A stretch of DNA of 64,000 nucleotides from Epiperipatus broadwayi (GCA_028023455.1 JAQFVV010013337.1:27501-91500); one strand, 5' to 3'. Shown: positions 32,957 to 44,296, numbered from the stretch's first letter. Numbers and translations: made by a program. The notes: generated by a model from the sequence alone, not told the origin.

Positions 32957-33861
32957 TTATTGCAAGTATATATGTACATATTTTTTGTATTTGGGTTTGT
33001 ATTTAAACACTGATACTATCTAAAATTAAACCATAATATAAAAATAAAAGATGTACTATTTGTTTTATAAGTAATTTATTTGAAAGAGTATTAATATTTT
33101 ATTCTTATTTTTCTTTTAGTGCCAAAGTCATTATGAAATTAATTGAATTCACAATTTAATAGAGGATAACTACACATTTCACTTATTATTTAGTCTTTAA
33201 GTTACTTACACATATTATTATTTATTGATATGTCTAAATATACATAAATATATTTATTAGATGCGTATATTGGATTTAATAGAATTCCCTTTGTTTCTGA
33301 TATTCATATTTGATTAGTTAGTCATATCAACCTTGAAAATACATTATAATGATATATCTTATTGCTCTGTATGATTTTAGATTTATTTCATATATAGCTA
33401 GTTGGAAGGGCATATAAACAATTTATTTAAATAATATAACTGGGATAATTTTATCTTTCTTCATTTAAATTATACAATTTATTATATTAGGCTTTCTCAA
33501 CAATTGGATTCATTTAGATTACATATATTCCATTACATTTATCATCCAATGTTTGAAGCATTATTTTCTTCACATATATTGACATTCCATTACATTTGAT
33601 GTGTAATATGTTTATATGATATATTGTCCATTACATATGGCACCACAAACTGTAGGTCCCAGTTTACTGATGATTGGTATAATGGAGTAAAAGTATGTTC
33701 CATTACATTTGGATGCCACAATGTGGTCAGCATAATATGTTTGTTCAATTGTCCATTACATTTGGCACCTCAAAGTTAGGGGCTTCGTTAACTAATGATT
33801 ATTGTTGCAAAAGTTCATATATTTATTTTTATTTGAGATCATATATACATTGGCCATTACA
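31429..33861 (+). repeat. 5' LTR of the 8.9-kb element
   Basis: It matches 37923-40312 throughout. It contains its own internal (TA)n tracts (32412-32443, 32900-32955), which are much longer than in the other LTR. It ends in a run of six CCATTACA-headed units (33530-33861). The minus-strand frames at 31784-32047 and 31830-32024 also occur in the other LTR (38270-38522) and cross (TA)n; I do not regard them as genes. Confidence 0.88.
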
Positions 33862-33882
33862 TTTGGTGCAACAACTAGGCAC
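33505..33882 (+). repeat. Iterated CCATTACA-TTTGGCACC units at the LTR end
   Basis: CCATTACA occurs at 33530, 33587, 33628, 33700, 33753 and 33854, and several copies are followed by TTTGG or TATGG plus CACC-like sequence and GTTAACTRATGATT. The last copy is the LTR 3' end itself, and the sequence after it is the primer-site candidate. The array therefore looks like serial duplications of the LTR-end/primer-site junction. A related unit (GCACCAAACTTAGGGG) lies beyond the LTR at about 34751. The right LTR and 60880-61243 carry the same motif family. Confidence 0.7.
33863..33880 (+). promoter_or_regulatory. Primer-binding-site candidate
   Basis: Immediately after CCATTACA comes TT and then TGGTGCAACAACTAGGCA. 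A TGG start right next to the LTR end is what a tRNA 3' CCA requires. I cannot name the tRNA with confidence; related units read TGGCACC..GGGGC, reminiscent of the lysine tRNA sites that start TGGCGCCC. Confidence 0.45.
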
Positions 33883-35571
<1,689 letters not shown>

Positions 35572-35614
35572 TAGATTTTTTTTATGAGTATACAATATTG
35601 TAGTTCTAATAATA

Positions 35615-36535
35615 ATGGATAACAGTAGTGAAATGACAGTTAGTGGTAATTTTGATTTAAGGAATTTGATAGAGATTTTAAGAGCTGAGATAAAAAACAA
35701 TTATGATGATCTTAGAGCTGAGATAAAAACCAACTCTGAGAAACTAGAGTCTAGATTAAATACAAATTATGATAAACTTTCCTCTAGATTAAAAACAAAT
35801 TCTGATGAACTTTCCCAGAAACTAGAGACTAGTTTAAAAACTAACTCTGATGAACTAAAAGAGGAACTTAGAACTGAGATGAAAGTCAATTCTAATGAAC
35901 TTTCTAGAGAATTAAAAGTTGCATAAAAAGCTCTGGTAGATGATAGTGTTATGAGATTAGACACAAAAGTTGATGAAAAAATGGAAGAATATAAAGAACC
36001 CATAGATGTGACTAGTGAAAATATTAATGAAAATGAAGAGTGTGTTAAAATAGTTGATAAATCCTTAGAAATAAAATTAAATTCACAAAAGCAATCAGAA
36101 GAAGTAGAATTAAGTTGTGAAAAATTAAAGGACACTGTTGAGAATTTAGAAAATGGACAGTTAAGTTTTCAATGGTTAGACAATAGTAATCTAGAGTTAG
36201 AAAAAATAAAAATGCATTATAATAAAATGAATGAAGGTGCTTAAACTTTAGAAGTTGAATTAAGTTCACCAGAAAAGATTAAAATTAACTCTTAAAAATC
36301 ACTAGAAAGAATAGAATGTGTTTCTCAAAGTCAATATAAAAAAAGAGTCATGATAGATCAAAAATATTCTGATAAGTTCTTTTTATACAACAATTTTAAA
36401 AATAACAATCGGAGTTTTGATCAGCAGTTGTTTAGTATGAATCTTCATAGGAGGTTTATGGATCATGTGTATGCAGACAACTTGGATGCTAGGGATTGTT
36501 ACTATTGTAATAAACCGCTTGAAAGGCAAACTTAA
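35615..36535 (+). pseudogene. Gag-like coiled-coil protein, N-terminal part
   Basis: The start at 35615 is the first ATG after the (TA)n. One frame runs to 36535, interrupted by TAA at 35924-35926, 36242-36244 and 36293-36295. Residues of about 20-105 are an 11-residue repeat (L-x-x-x-L-K-T-N-S-D-E), a strong coiled coil, and the next segment is also charged and helical. Near the end CYYC (about 36500-36511) may be the first half of a zinc site. No protease or polymerase motif is present. The sole-ORF position in an LTR element suggests a gag role, but no gag capsid fold can be recognised by eye. Every interrupting stop is TAA at a place where Gln would fit. Confidence 0.6.
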
Positions 36536-36547
36536 TATATAAATGTA

Positions 36548-37608
36548 GTTCTTCTCAATCTATAGCCAATGATGATAGAGTGCATACAAAGTGTTTAGTA
36601 TATAGTAACATGCATGTTGAATTCAAGAAATTTTGTCTGAATATGACAAATTATATTAGTCATAAGACATTATCTTATAAAGAACAGAATCATGGTAATT
36701 TTGTGTGGTACAAAGAAAGCGTATTTTTAGATATATTACAATATAAATATTTGAGTGATAATTTGTACAATTGTTGCAATAGAAATGACTTATTTTACAA
36801 GTATCCCAGTAGGACAAAGTTGGTAAGATATATCTTATTGAAATTTGAGAGAAATAAGGAGGTAAAGTAACCTAAAGAGAATTTTCTTTATGAAAATTGT
36901 AATAGAAGGGTAAAAGTAGGCACAGCAAAAGTTAAACTGAAAGTTGTAGAAGGAATGATAAATAATATTGATTTTCTTAGAGAGAATATTGACAAGGAAA
37001 GAGATGTAGGGAAAGCAAAGGTAAAATTTAAAAGAATGAGTAAAAAGATATTTGATCTGAATCTTGGTAGAAGGATGATTGATGAGGAAAAAGAAATTGG
37101 CAAAGCCAAAATTAAACTTAAAATAATAAGTGATGATGTGATTAATAAAGATTTTCTTCGAGAAAATATAGTTAAGGAAAGAGATTTAAATAAACCTAAA
37201 GTTAAACTGAAAAGAATTAATATAGAACAGGATAACATTAATGTTGTAAAACAAAATGATTTTCAAGAATTCTTTAATGTTAAAGTTGTATCACATCAAT
37301 CTGATTTGCAATTTTTAAAGGATTATTTAGAAAATTTGAATGAATACCATTCAAAATTTATCAGAGAATTGTTTTCAATGGAACATAGAACAAGTGAGGA
37401 AAATCAAAGACTTACTCATGCTGATGATGTTTATCAAGATAGTCAAATGAAAGGTAATAGATTATCTGATAAAATAGCAACTGTTATTAATAAAATTAAG
37501 AATTATGTTAGTGCTTATGATCAAGTTATTATTTATGTAAAGGATATAGAAGCAGAATCTAAGGAGATCATAGCAAAATCTTTAGATACTGATCCCAAAG
37601 TTATTTAA
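36548..37608 (+). pseudogene. Gag-like protein, C-terminal part with 30-residue repeats
   Basis: A frameshift near 36540 moves the reading frame. The new frame continues with KCSS and HTKC (to about 36591), which with the upstream CYYC would form a cross-brace zinc site (C-x2-C..C-x2-[C lost to S]..H-x2-C). A TAA at 36868-36870 interrupts it. At about 36895-37215 three to four units of about 30 residues repeat the phrase ERDxGKAKVKLKRI, very basic and likely to bind nucleic acid. The rest (to the TAA at 37606-37608) is a helical, unrecognised domain; beyond it the frame goes on to about 37695. Overall order: coiled coil, zinc site, basic repeats, helical tail. Confidence 0.55.
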
Positions 37609-37730
37609 AAGCAATTGAATTATACCAAAACGTTATATAAAAATCTTGTAAATCAAAGCAAACTTCTTTACAGAGTTCACCAAACTGAAAATTAAAAGGT
37701 ACTTTTGATTATTATTTTTTAAGAAAAACA

Positions 37731-37809
37731 TGGACAAAGATCTAAATGATCTGAAAGATAGATATGAACAAATGAATATGGTTATTAATAAGAAAAGTAA
37801 TATTCTTTA
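37731..37809 (+). CDS. Possible small second ORF of the LTR element
   Basis: An ATG at 37731 opens 25 codons (MDKDLNDLKDRYEQMN..), again a charged helix, ending in TAA at 37807-37809 but staying open in the same frame afterwards. It may be the start of a lost second protein or chance. There is no family match. Confidence 0.25.
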
Positions 37810-37908
37810 AACCATGTTAGTCCTTAGAAAGATTACAAATTTGAGAAGTATTTTTTTTTCAATATCTCATAATTCATTAGTTATTTGCAAAGACATTTTT
37901 TTTTCAGT

Positions 37909-37920
37909 GGATTAGGGGGT
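37909..37920 (+). promoter_or_regulatory. Polypurine tract candidate
   Basis: GGATTAGGGGGT lies two bases before the TG of the right LTR, the usual place for plus-strand priming. The two T bases make it imperfect. Confidence 0.5.
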
Positions 37921-37922
37921 AT

Positions 37923-40309
37923 TGCAAATATCGATAAATCTATCTATATTTTAAAAATCATTTGTTATTAAAAAAAAATCTCTTTGAGTTGCTGTTTATA
38001 TATAAAGTATTATTATTGTTTATGGTTATTAGTTATAGTTGTTTGAATTTATTATTTTATTTATATGTTGATAGTACATCACTGTGAATATTTTATTATT
38101 ATGGATAAATAAAGACATATAAATTGTTGATTATAAAAAAGATTATTTTATTTGTAGTGATTATTAAAAAATGCAATATTATTATTTATGTATATATATA
38201 TATTTTAAAAGCTGTCAAATAAATTTCCGATTTAATATTTTTTTACATGGTTAATATTTTTTTTGAATGTTAATTGTTTAAAATAAAACAAATGTAACAA
38301 TGGTTTTCAAAACAGCATTTGCTAGCATGTGGAACAACAGCAGCAACAAAAGAAGCCATTATTATTAAGATAGTGAGTAAACAAACTGAAGGATAAAAAT
38401 TTGTTGTACTTTGTTTCTTTGAAATTGCCATTCTTAAGAATAGTGGAATAAGATAAATTTCTGTAATCAATATATAAACCATGACTGGCTAATATATATA
38501 TATATATATATATTGCAGCCAAGGAGCTGTGCCGTTTCCTTTCATTTATTCCAAAGCAGTTTAAAAAGAAAAACTAAGGAAATTTCAACACATGAATTTC
38601 AACGCGTCTGAAGCTGAAATTTGATATAGCTATCTGGAATCTATAATGGTCAATCTAATAATAATCTGAAGGTATCTATAATTAATTAATATATTGGATT
38701 CAACATGTCACTTATTATTCTTTTTTCAAGGAGAGAAATTTAAAAAAAATGAAGTATATTTGTACATTTGGAAACCAATTTTTTTTTCCAACATGGTATT
38801 TCTTCAATTTTTAACTTTATATAGAATGCATTCTAATATTAAACAAATAAAGGAATGAAACAACAGAACAAGTTGACTTTGAAACAAAAGGTAGTAAATA
38901 ATTTTGTTAATATAAATGATATATATATATATATTTTTGAGATCGATATTTTTTTTACTTTTATTTTTAATTATAAAAATATAACGTTTTTATAAATATC
39001 ATTCTATGCAATTCAAGCGTCTTGTTTTCTAACTGCAATAAACATTTAACAGGTGTCAAAATTAACACTTAAGTAATTAAAAATTTTAAAATATGGCTTA
39101 TAAGTTTCGGTTGCATATGGGTTGCTATATGTATATTTTAATAAGTAAAATTTATATACGCAAGTTTTATTATAATTTTTTTTCTTTATTATTTATTTAT
39201 CTATTTTCATTTTTTTTAAACTTCATATAATAATTCTTATGCAGACCTAAACAATAATTTTTATATTTGCTGGATATAATATACTTGTATTTTTGTTTAT
39301 TTTTAATTTTGAATATTTAAAAATATAAATATGGATTTGTGTTTATAATAATGCATAATTGTTAAGCACAAATATGTCTTTATCTATTTAATATATATAC
39401 TTATTGCAAGTATATATGTATATATTTTTTTTTTGTATTTGGGTTTGTATTTAAACACTGATACTACCTAAAATTAAACCATAATATAAAAATAAAGGAT
39501 GTTCTATTTGTTTTATAAGTAATGCCTTTGTAATTTATTTGAAAGAGTATTAATATTTTATTCTTATTTTTCTTTTAGTGCCAAAGTCATTATGAAATTA
39601 ATTGAATTCGCAATTTAATAGAAGATAACTACATATTTCACTTATTATTTAGTCTTTAAGTTACTTACACATATTATTATTCATTGTTCTGTCTAAATAT
39701 ACATAAATTTATTTATTAGATGTGTATATTGGATTTAATAGAATTCCCTTTGTTTCTGATATTTATATTTGATTAGTTAGTCATATCAACCTTGAAAATA
39801 AATTATAATGATAGATCTCATTGTTCTGTATGATTTTAGATTTATTTCATGTATAGCTTGTTGGAAGGGCATATAAACAATTTATTTAAATATAACTGGG
39901 ATAATTTTATCTTTCTTCATTTAAATTATACAATTTATTATATTAGGCTTTTTCAACAATTGGATTCACTTAGATTACATATATTCCATTACATTTATCA
40001 TCCAATGTTTGAAGCATTATTTTCTTCTCATATATTGACGTTCCATTACATTTGATGTGTAATATGTTTATATGATATATTGTTCATTACCTATGGCACC
40101 ACAAACTGTAGGTCCCAGTTAACTGATGATTGGTATAATGGAGTAAAAGTATGTTCCATTACATTTGGACGCCACAATGTGGTCAGCATAATATGTTCAA
40201 TTGTCCATTACATTTACACCTCAAAGTTAGGGGCTTGGTTAACTAATGATTATTGTTGCAAAAGTTCATATGTTTATTTTCATTTGAGATCATATATACA
40301 TTGTCCATT

Positions 40310-40312
<3 letters not shown>
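37923..40312 (+). repeat. 3' LTR of the 8.9-kb element
   Basis: It matches 31429-33861 and ends at the same CCATTACA (40305-40312). Compared with the 5' LTR it has much shorter internal (TA)n tracts and a short tandem insertion near 39525. It is followed directly by (TA)n and the hammerhead satellite array. Confidence 0.88.

Positions 40313-40343
<31 letters not shown>
40293..40343. repeat. Left flank of satellite array: LTR end plus (TA)n
   Basis: ATATACATTGTCCATTACA runs into (TA)n (40312-40343). A near-identical copy of about 26 bp (ATATACATATCCATTACA plus TA) lies at 44259-44285 on the other side of the array, like a target-site duplication. Confidence 0.75.
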
Positions 40344-40347
<4 letters not shown>

Positions 40348-40483
40348 AAACAAAAATGCAAGTTAAAAAACTTGCTAACGCTTGTATTTATGTCCACAGA
40401 TGGCGTTTCTACCAAAAACACCAATCAAGGGGTATATTCTGTTTACATAAACGTCAGAGTAGCATTCACTATCTCTAACTATA

Positions 40484-40541
40484 ATTCCACTTTCAGATCA
40501 TGATTTCAAGCTATTTGCTATCGTCAGTGAAAGACAGGAAT
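40484..40541 (-). ncRNA. Type I hammerhead ribozyme, copy 1
   Basis: Read on the minus strand: stem I outer ATTCC/GGAAT, internal loop TGT/T, stem I inner CTTTCA/TGAAAG, core CTGACGA, stem II AGC/GCT with loop AAATA, core GAA, stem III AT/AT with loop CATG, and C before the predicted cut. The predicted cut lies between 40496 and 40495. All invariant core bases are present. Stem II is short, with a T-T mismatch at its base. Short stem III is typical of animal satellite hammerheads. Confidence 0.88.
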
Positions 40542-40889
40542 AAAGAAACTAGATCTAAACACAAACTCTGAGCGTTTATGAAACAATTTCTATTCAGCTT
40601 GCAAGCGTGAATTTTTTAGACACGTAATGTCTTCAAACTCAGCATAGCAAACCAGATAGCTATATGGGTCTGATCTCAGTTCAGCATCACCACATAGTAG
40701 AAGCCTCTGCAATCTATATCATTGCAAGAAAGACCTCAAAGGTACATTTATGATAAACAAAAATGCAAGTTAAAATACTTGCTAACGCTTGTATTTATGT
40801 CCACAGATGGCGTTTCTACCAAAAACACCAATCAAGCGTATATTCTGTTTACATAAACGTCAGAGTAGCATTCACTATCTCTAACTATA

Positions 40890-40947
40890 ATTCCACTTTC
40901 AGATCATGATTTCAAGCTATTTGCTATCGTCAGTGAAAGACAGGAAT
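40890..40947 (-). ncRNA. Type I hammerhead ribozyme, copy 2
   Basis: Identical in core and stems to the copy at 40484-40541, minus strand. Predicted cut between 40902 and 40901, exactly 406 bases from the previous one. Confidence 0.88.
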
Positions 40948-41295
40948 AAAGAAACTAGATCTAAACACAAACTCTGAGCGTTTATGAAACAATTTCTATT
41001 CAGCTTGCAAGCGTGAATTTTTTAGACACGTAATGTCTTCAAACTCAGCATAGCAAACCAGATAGCTATATGGGTCTGATCTCAGTTCAGCATCACCACA
41101 TAGTAGAAGCCTCTGCAATCTATATCATTGCAAGAAAGACCTCAAAGGTACATTTATGATAAACAAAAATGCAAGTTAAAAAACTTGCTAACGCTTGTAT
41201 TTATGTCCACAGATGGCGTTTCTACCAAAAACACCAATCAAGCGTATATTCTGTTTACATAAACGTCAGAGTAGCATTCACCATCTCTAACTATA

Positions 41296-41353
41296 ATTCC
41301 ACTTTCAGATCATGATTTCAAGCTATTTGCTATCGTCAGTGAAAGACAGGAAT
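41296..41353 (-). ncRNA. Type I hammerhead ribozyme, copy 3
   Basis: Same sequence and fold on the minus strand. Predicted cut between 41308 and 41307. It is the last copy in the left arm before the inversion junction. Confidence 0.88.
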
Positions 41354-41579
41354 AAAGAAACTAGATCTAAACACAAACTCTGAGCGTTTATGAAACAATT
41401 TCTATTCAGCTTGCAAGCGTGAATTTTTTAGACACGTAATGTCTTCAAACTCAGCATAGCAAACCAGATAGCTATATCGGTCTGATCTCAGTTCAGCATC
41501 ACCACATAGTAGAAGCCTCTGCAATCTATATCATTGCAAGAAAGACCTCAAAGGTACATTTATGATAAACAAAAATGCA

Positions 41580-41592
41580 AGTTAAAAAATTC
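41580..41592. other. Inversion junction inside the satellite array
   Basis: The left-arm unit is cut at GTTAAAAAA and the sequence goes on in the opposite orientation with TTCACACTTGC. In intact units both GTTAAAAAACTTGC and CTAAAAAATTCACGC exist, so the junction lies in a shared A6 run, i.e. microhomology. This is the symmetry point from which ribozyme-sense strands point outward. Confidence 0.85.
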
Positions 41593-41659
41593 ACACTTGC
41601 AAGCTGAATAGAAATTGTTTCATAAACGCTCAGAGTTTGTGTTTAGATCTAGTTTCTTT

Positions 41660-41717
41660 ATTCCTGTCTTTCACTGACGATAGCAAATAGCTTGAAATCA
41701 TGATCTGAAAGTGGAAT
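41660..41717 (+). ncRNA. Type I hammerhead ribozyme, copy 4
   Basis: Plus strand: outer stem I ATTCC (41660-41664) with GGAAT (41713-41717), inner stem I CTTTCA with TGAAAG, core CTGACGA (41673-41679), stem II with AAATA loop, GAA (41694-41696), stem III AT-CATG-AT, C at 41705. Predicted cut between 41705 and 41706. Confidence 0.9.
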
Positions 41718-42065
41718 TATAGTTAGAGATAGTGAATGCTACTCTGACGTTTATGTAAACAGAATATACGCTTGATTGGTGTTTTTGGTAGAAACGCCAT
41801 CTGTGGACATAAATACAAGCGTTAGCAAGTTTTTTAACTTGCATTTTTGTTTATCATAAATGTACCTTTGTTGTCTTTCTTGCAATGATATAGATTGCAG
41901 AGGCTTCTACTATGTGGTGATGCTGAACTGAGATCAGACCCATATAGCTATCTGGTTTGCTATGCTGAGTTTGAAGACATTACGTGTCTAAAAAATTCAC
42001 GCTTGCAAGCTGAATAGAAATTGTTTCATAAACGCTCAGAGTTTGTGTTTAGATCTAGTTTCTTT

Positions 42066-42123
42066 ATTCCTGTCTTTCACTGACGATAGCAAATAGCTTG
42101 AAATCATGATCTGAAAGTGGAAT
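42066..42123 (+). ncRNA. Type I hammerhead ribozyme, copy 5
   Basis: Same fold and core as copy 4. Predicted cut between 42111 and 42112, 406 bases after the previous cut. Confidence 0.9.
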
Positions 42124-42471
42124 TATAGTTAGAGATAGTGAATGCTACTCTGACGTTTATGTAAACAGAATATACGCTTGATTGGTGTTTTTGGTAGAAA
42201 CGCCATCTGTGGACATAAATACAAGTGTTAGCAAGTTTTTTAACTTGCATTTTTGTTTATCATAAATGTACCTTTGAGGTCTTTCTTGCAATGATATAGA
42301 TTGCAGAGGCTTCTACTATGTGGTGATGCTGAACTGAGATCAGACCCATATAGCTATCTGGTTTGCTATGCTGAGTTTGAAGACATTACGTGTCTAAAAA
42401 ATTCACGCTTGCAAGCTGAATAAAAATTGTTTCATAAACGCTCAGAGTTTGTGTTTAGATCTAGTTTCTTT

Positions 42472-42529
42472 ATTCCTGTCTTTCACTGACGATAGCAAAT
42501 AGCTTGAAATCATGATCTGAAAGTGGAAT
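42472..42529 (+). ncRNA. Type I hammerhead ribozyme, copy 6
   Basis: Same fold and core. Predicted cut between 42517 and 42518. Confidence 0.9.
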
Positions 42530-42876
42530 TATAGTTAGAGATAGTGAATGCTACTCTGACGTTTATGTAAACAGAATATACGCTTGATTGGTGTTTTTGG
42601 TAGAACGCCATCTGTGGACATAAATACAAGCGTTAGCAAGTTTTTTAACTTGCATTTTTGTTTATCATAAATGTACCTTTGAGGTCTTTCTTGCAATGAT
42701 ATAGATTGCAGAGGATTCTACTATGTGGTGATGCTGAACTGAGATCAGACCCATATAGCTATCTGGTTTGCTATGCTGAGTTTGAAGACATTACGTGTCT
42801 AAAAAATTCACGCTTGCAAGCTGAATAGAAATTGTTTCATAAACGCTCAGAGTTTGTGTTTAGATCTAGTTTCTTT

Positions 42877-42934
42877 ATTCCTGTCTTTCACTGACGATAG
42901 CAAATAGCTTGAAATCATGATCTGAAAGTGGAAT
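42877..42934 (+). ncRNA. Type I hammerhead ribozyme, copy 7
   Basis: Same fold and core. Predicted cut between 42922 and 42923; the preceding unit is one base shorter (405), outside the ribozyme. Confidence 0.9.
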
Positions 42935-43282
42935 TATAGTTAGAGATAGTGAATGCTACTCTGACGTTTATGTAAACAGAATATACGCTTGATTGGTGTT
43001 TTTGGTAGAAACGCCATCTGTGGACATAAATACAAGCGTTAGCAAGTTTTTTAACTTGCATTTTTGTTTATCATAAATGTACCTTTGAGGTCTTTCTTGC
43101 AATGATATAGATTGCAGAGGCTTCTACTATGTGGTGATGCTGAACTGAGATCAGACCCATATAGCTATCTGGTTTGCTATGCTGAGTTTGAAGACATTAC
43201 GTGTCTAAAAAATTCACGCTTGCAAGCTGAATAGAAATTGTTTCATAAACGCTCAGAGTTTGTGTTTAGATCTAGTTTCTTT

Positions 43283-43340
43283 ATTCCTGTCTTTCACTGA
43301 CGATAGCAAATAGCTTGAAATCATGATCTGAAAGTGGAAT
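43283..43340 (+). ncRNA. Type I hammerhead ribozyme, copy 8
   Basis: Same fold and core. Predicted cut between 43328 and 43329. Confidence 0.9.
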
Positions 43341-43688
43341 TATAGTTAGAGATAGTGAATGCTACTCTGACGTTTATGTAAACAGAATATACGCTTGATT
43401 GGTGTTTTTGGTAGAAACGCCATCTGTGGACATAAATACAAGCGTTAGCAAGTTTTTTAACTTGCATTTTTGTTTATCATAAATGTACCTTTGAGGTCTT
43501 TCTTGCAATGATATAGATTGCAGAGGCTTCTACTATGTGGTGATGCTGAACTGAGATCAGACCCATATAGCTATCTGGTTTGCTATGCTGAGTTTGAAGA
43601 CATTACGTGTCTAAAAAATTCACGCTTGCAAGCTGAATAGAAATTGTTTCATAAACGCTCAGAGTTTGTGTTTAGATCTAGTTTCTTT

Positions 43689-43746
43689 ATTCCTGTCTTT
43701 CACTGATGATAGCAAATAGCTTGAAATCATGATCTGAAAGTGGAAT
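43689..43746 (+). ncRNA. Type I hammerhead ribozyme, copy 9 (CTGATGA core)
   Basis: The only ribozyme copy that differs: the core reads CTGATGA instead of CTGACGA. The changed base is position 7, the one core position free to vary in hammerheads, and T is its usual state. Predicted cut between 43734 and 43735. Confidence 0.9.
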
Positions 43747-44094
43747 TATAGTTAGAGATAGTGAATGCTACTCTGACGTTTATGTAAACAGAATATACGC
43801 TTGATTGGTGTTTTTGGTAGAAACGCCATCTGTGGACATAAATACAAGCGTTAGCAAGTTTTTTAACTTGCATTTTTGTTTATCATAAATGTACCTTTGA
43901 GGTCTTTCTTGCAATGATATAGATTGCAGAGGCTTCTACTATGTGGTGATGCTGAACTGAGATCAGACCCATATAGCTATCTGGTTTGCTATGCTGAGTT
44001 TGAAGACATTACGTGTCTAAAAAATTCACGCTTGCAAGCTGAATAGAAATTGTTTCATAAACGCTCAGAGTTTGTGTTTAGATCTAGTTTCTTT

Positions 44095-44152
44095 ATTCCT
44101 GTCTTTCACTGACGATAGCAAATAGCTTGAAATCATGATCTGAAAGTGGAAT
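44095..44152 (+). ncRNA. Type I hammerhead ribozyme, copy 10
   Basis: Same fold and core, in the last, truncated unit. Predicted cut between 44140 and 44141. Confidence 0.9.
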
Positions 44153-44242
44153 TATAGTTAGAGATAGTGAATGCTACTCTGACGTTTATGTAAACAGAAT
44201 ATACGCTTGATTGGTGTTTTTGGTAGAAACGCCATCTGTGGA

Positions 44243-44296
44243 GATATATATATATATATATATACATATCCATTACAATATATATATATATATATA
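44243..44296. repeat. Right flank of array: (TA)n, CCATTACA, (TA)n
   Basis: (TA)n at about 44244-44263 is followed by CATATCCATTACA and a second (TA)n (44279-44296). The CCATTACA copy repeats the LTR end found left of the array. Confidence 0.85.

Larger units (their letters stand above)
40344..41586 (-). repeat. 406-bp satellite, left arm (3 units plus stub)
   Basis: Units start (TGATAAACAAAAATGC) at 40344, 40751, 41157 and 41563, giving periods of 407, 406 and 406 bp; the fourth is cut after about 24 bp at the inversion junction. Units differ from each other at only a few positions. Each begins with the small palindrome GCAAGTTAAAAAACTTGC. The ribozyme-coding strand in this arm is the minus strand, so I give minus as its orientation. 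Sequence identity this high points to recent amplification or homogenisation. No open frame of note. Confidence 0.96.
41587..44242 (+). repeat. 406-bp satellite, right arm (partial, 5 full, partial)
   Basis: Inverted relative to the left arm. Unit ends (GTTTATCA) fall at 41856, 42262, 42667, 43073, 43479 and 43885, giving periods of 405-406 bp. A first partial unit begins at the inversion junction, and the last is cut at CTGTGGA (44242), just before (TA)n. Units are nearly identical; isolated differences include AGGTC to TTGTC near 41869 and one missing A near 42604. The ribozyme strand here is plus. Confidence 0.96.

Noticed and set aside
33665-33685. CTGATGA in LTR units as possible hammerheads (also 40121, 60925)
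   Set aside because: No GAAA at stem II distance and no stem I or III pairing, unlike the satellite units.
35767-36135. Minus-strand 122-codon frame opposite the LTR element ORF
   Set aside because: A shadow of the coiled-coil repeat on the other strand (S/F-rich), which follows from the K/E-rich sense frame.
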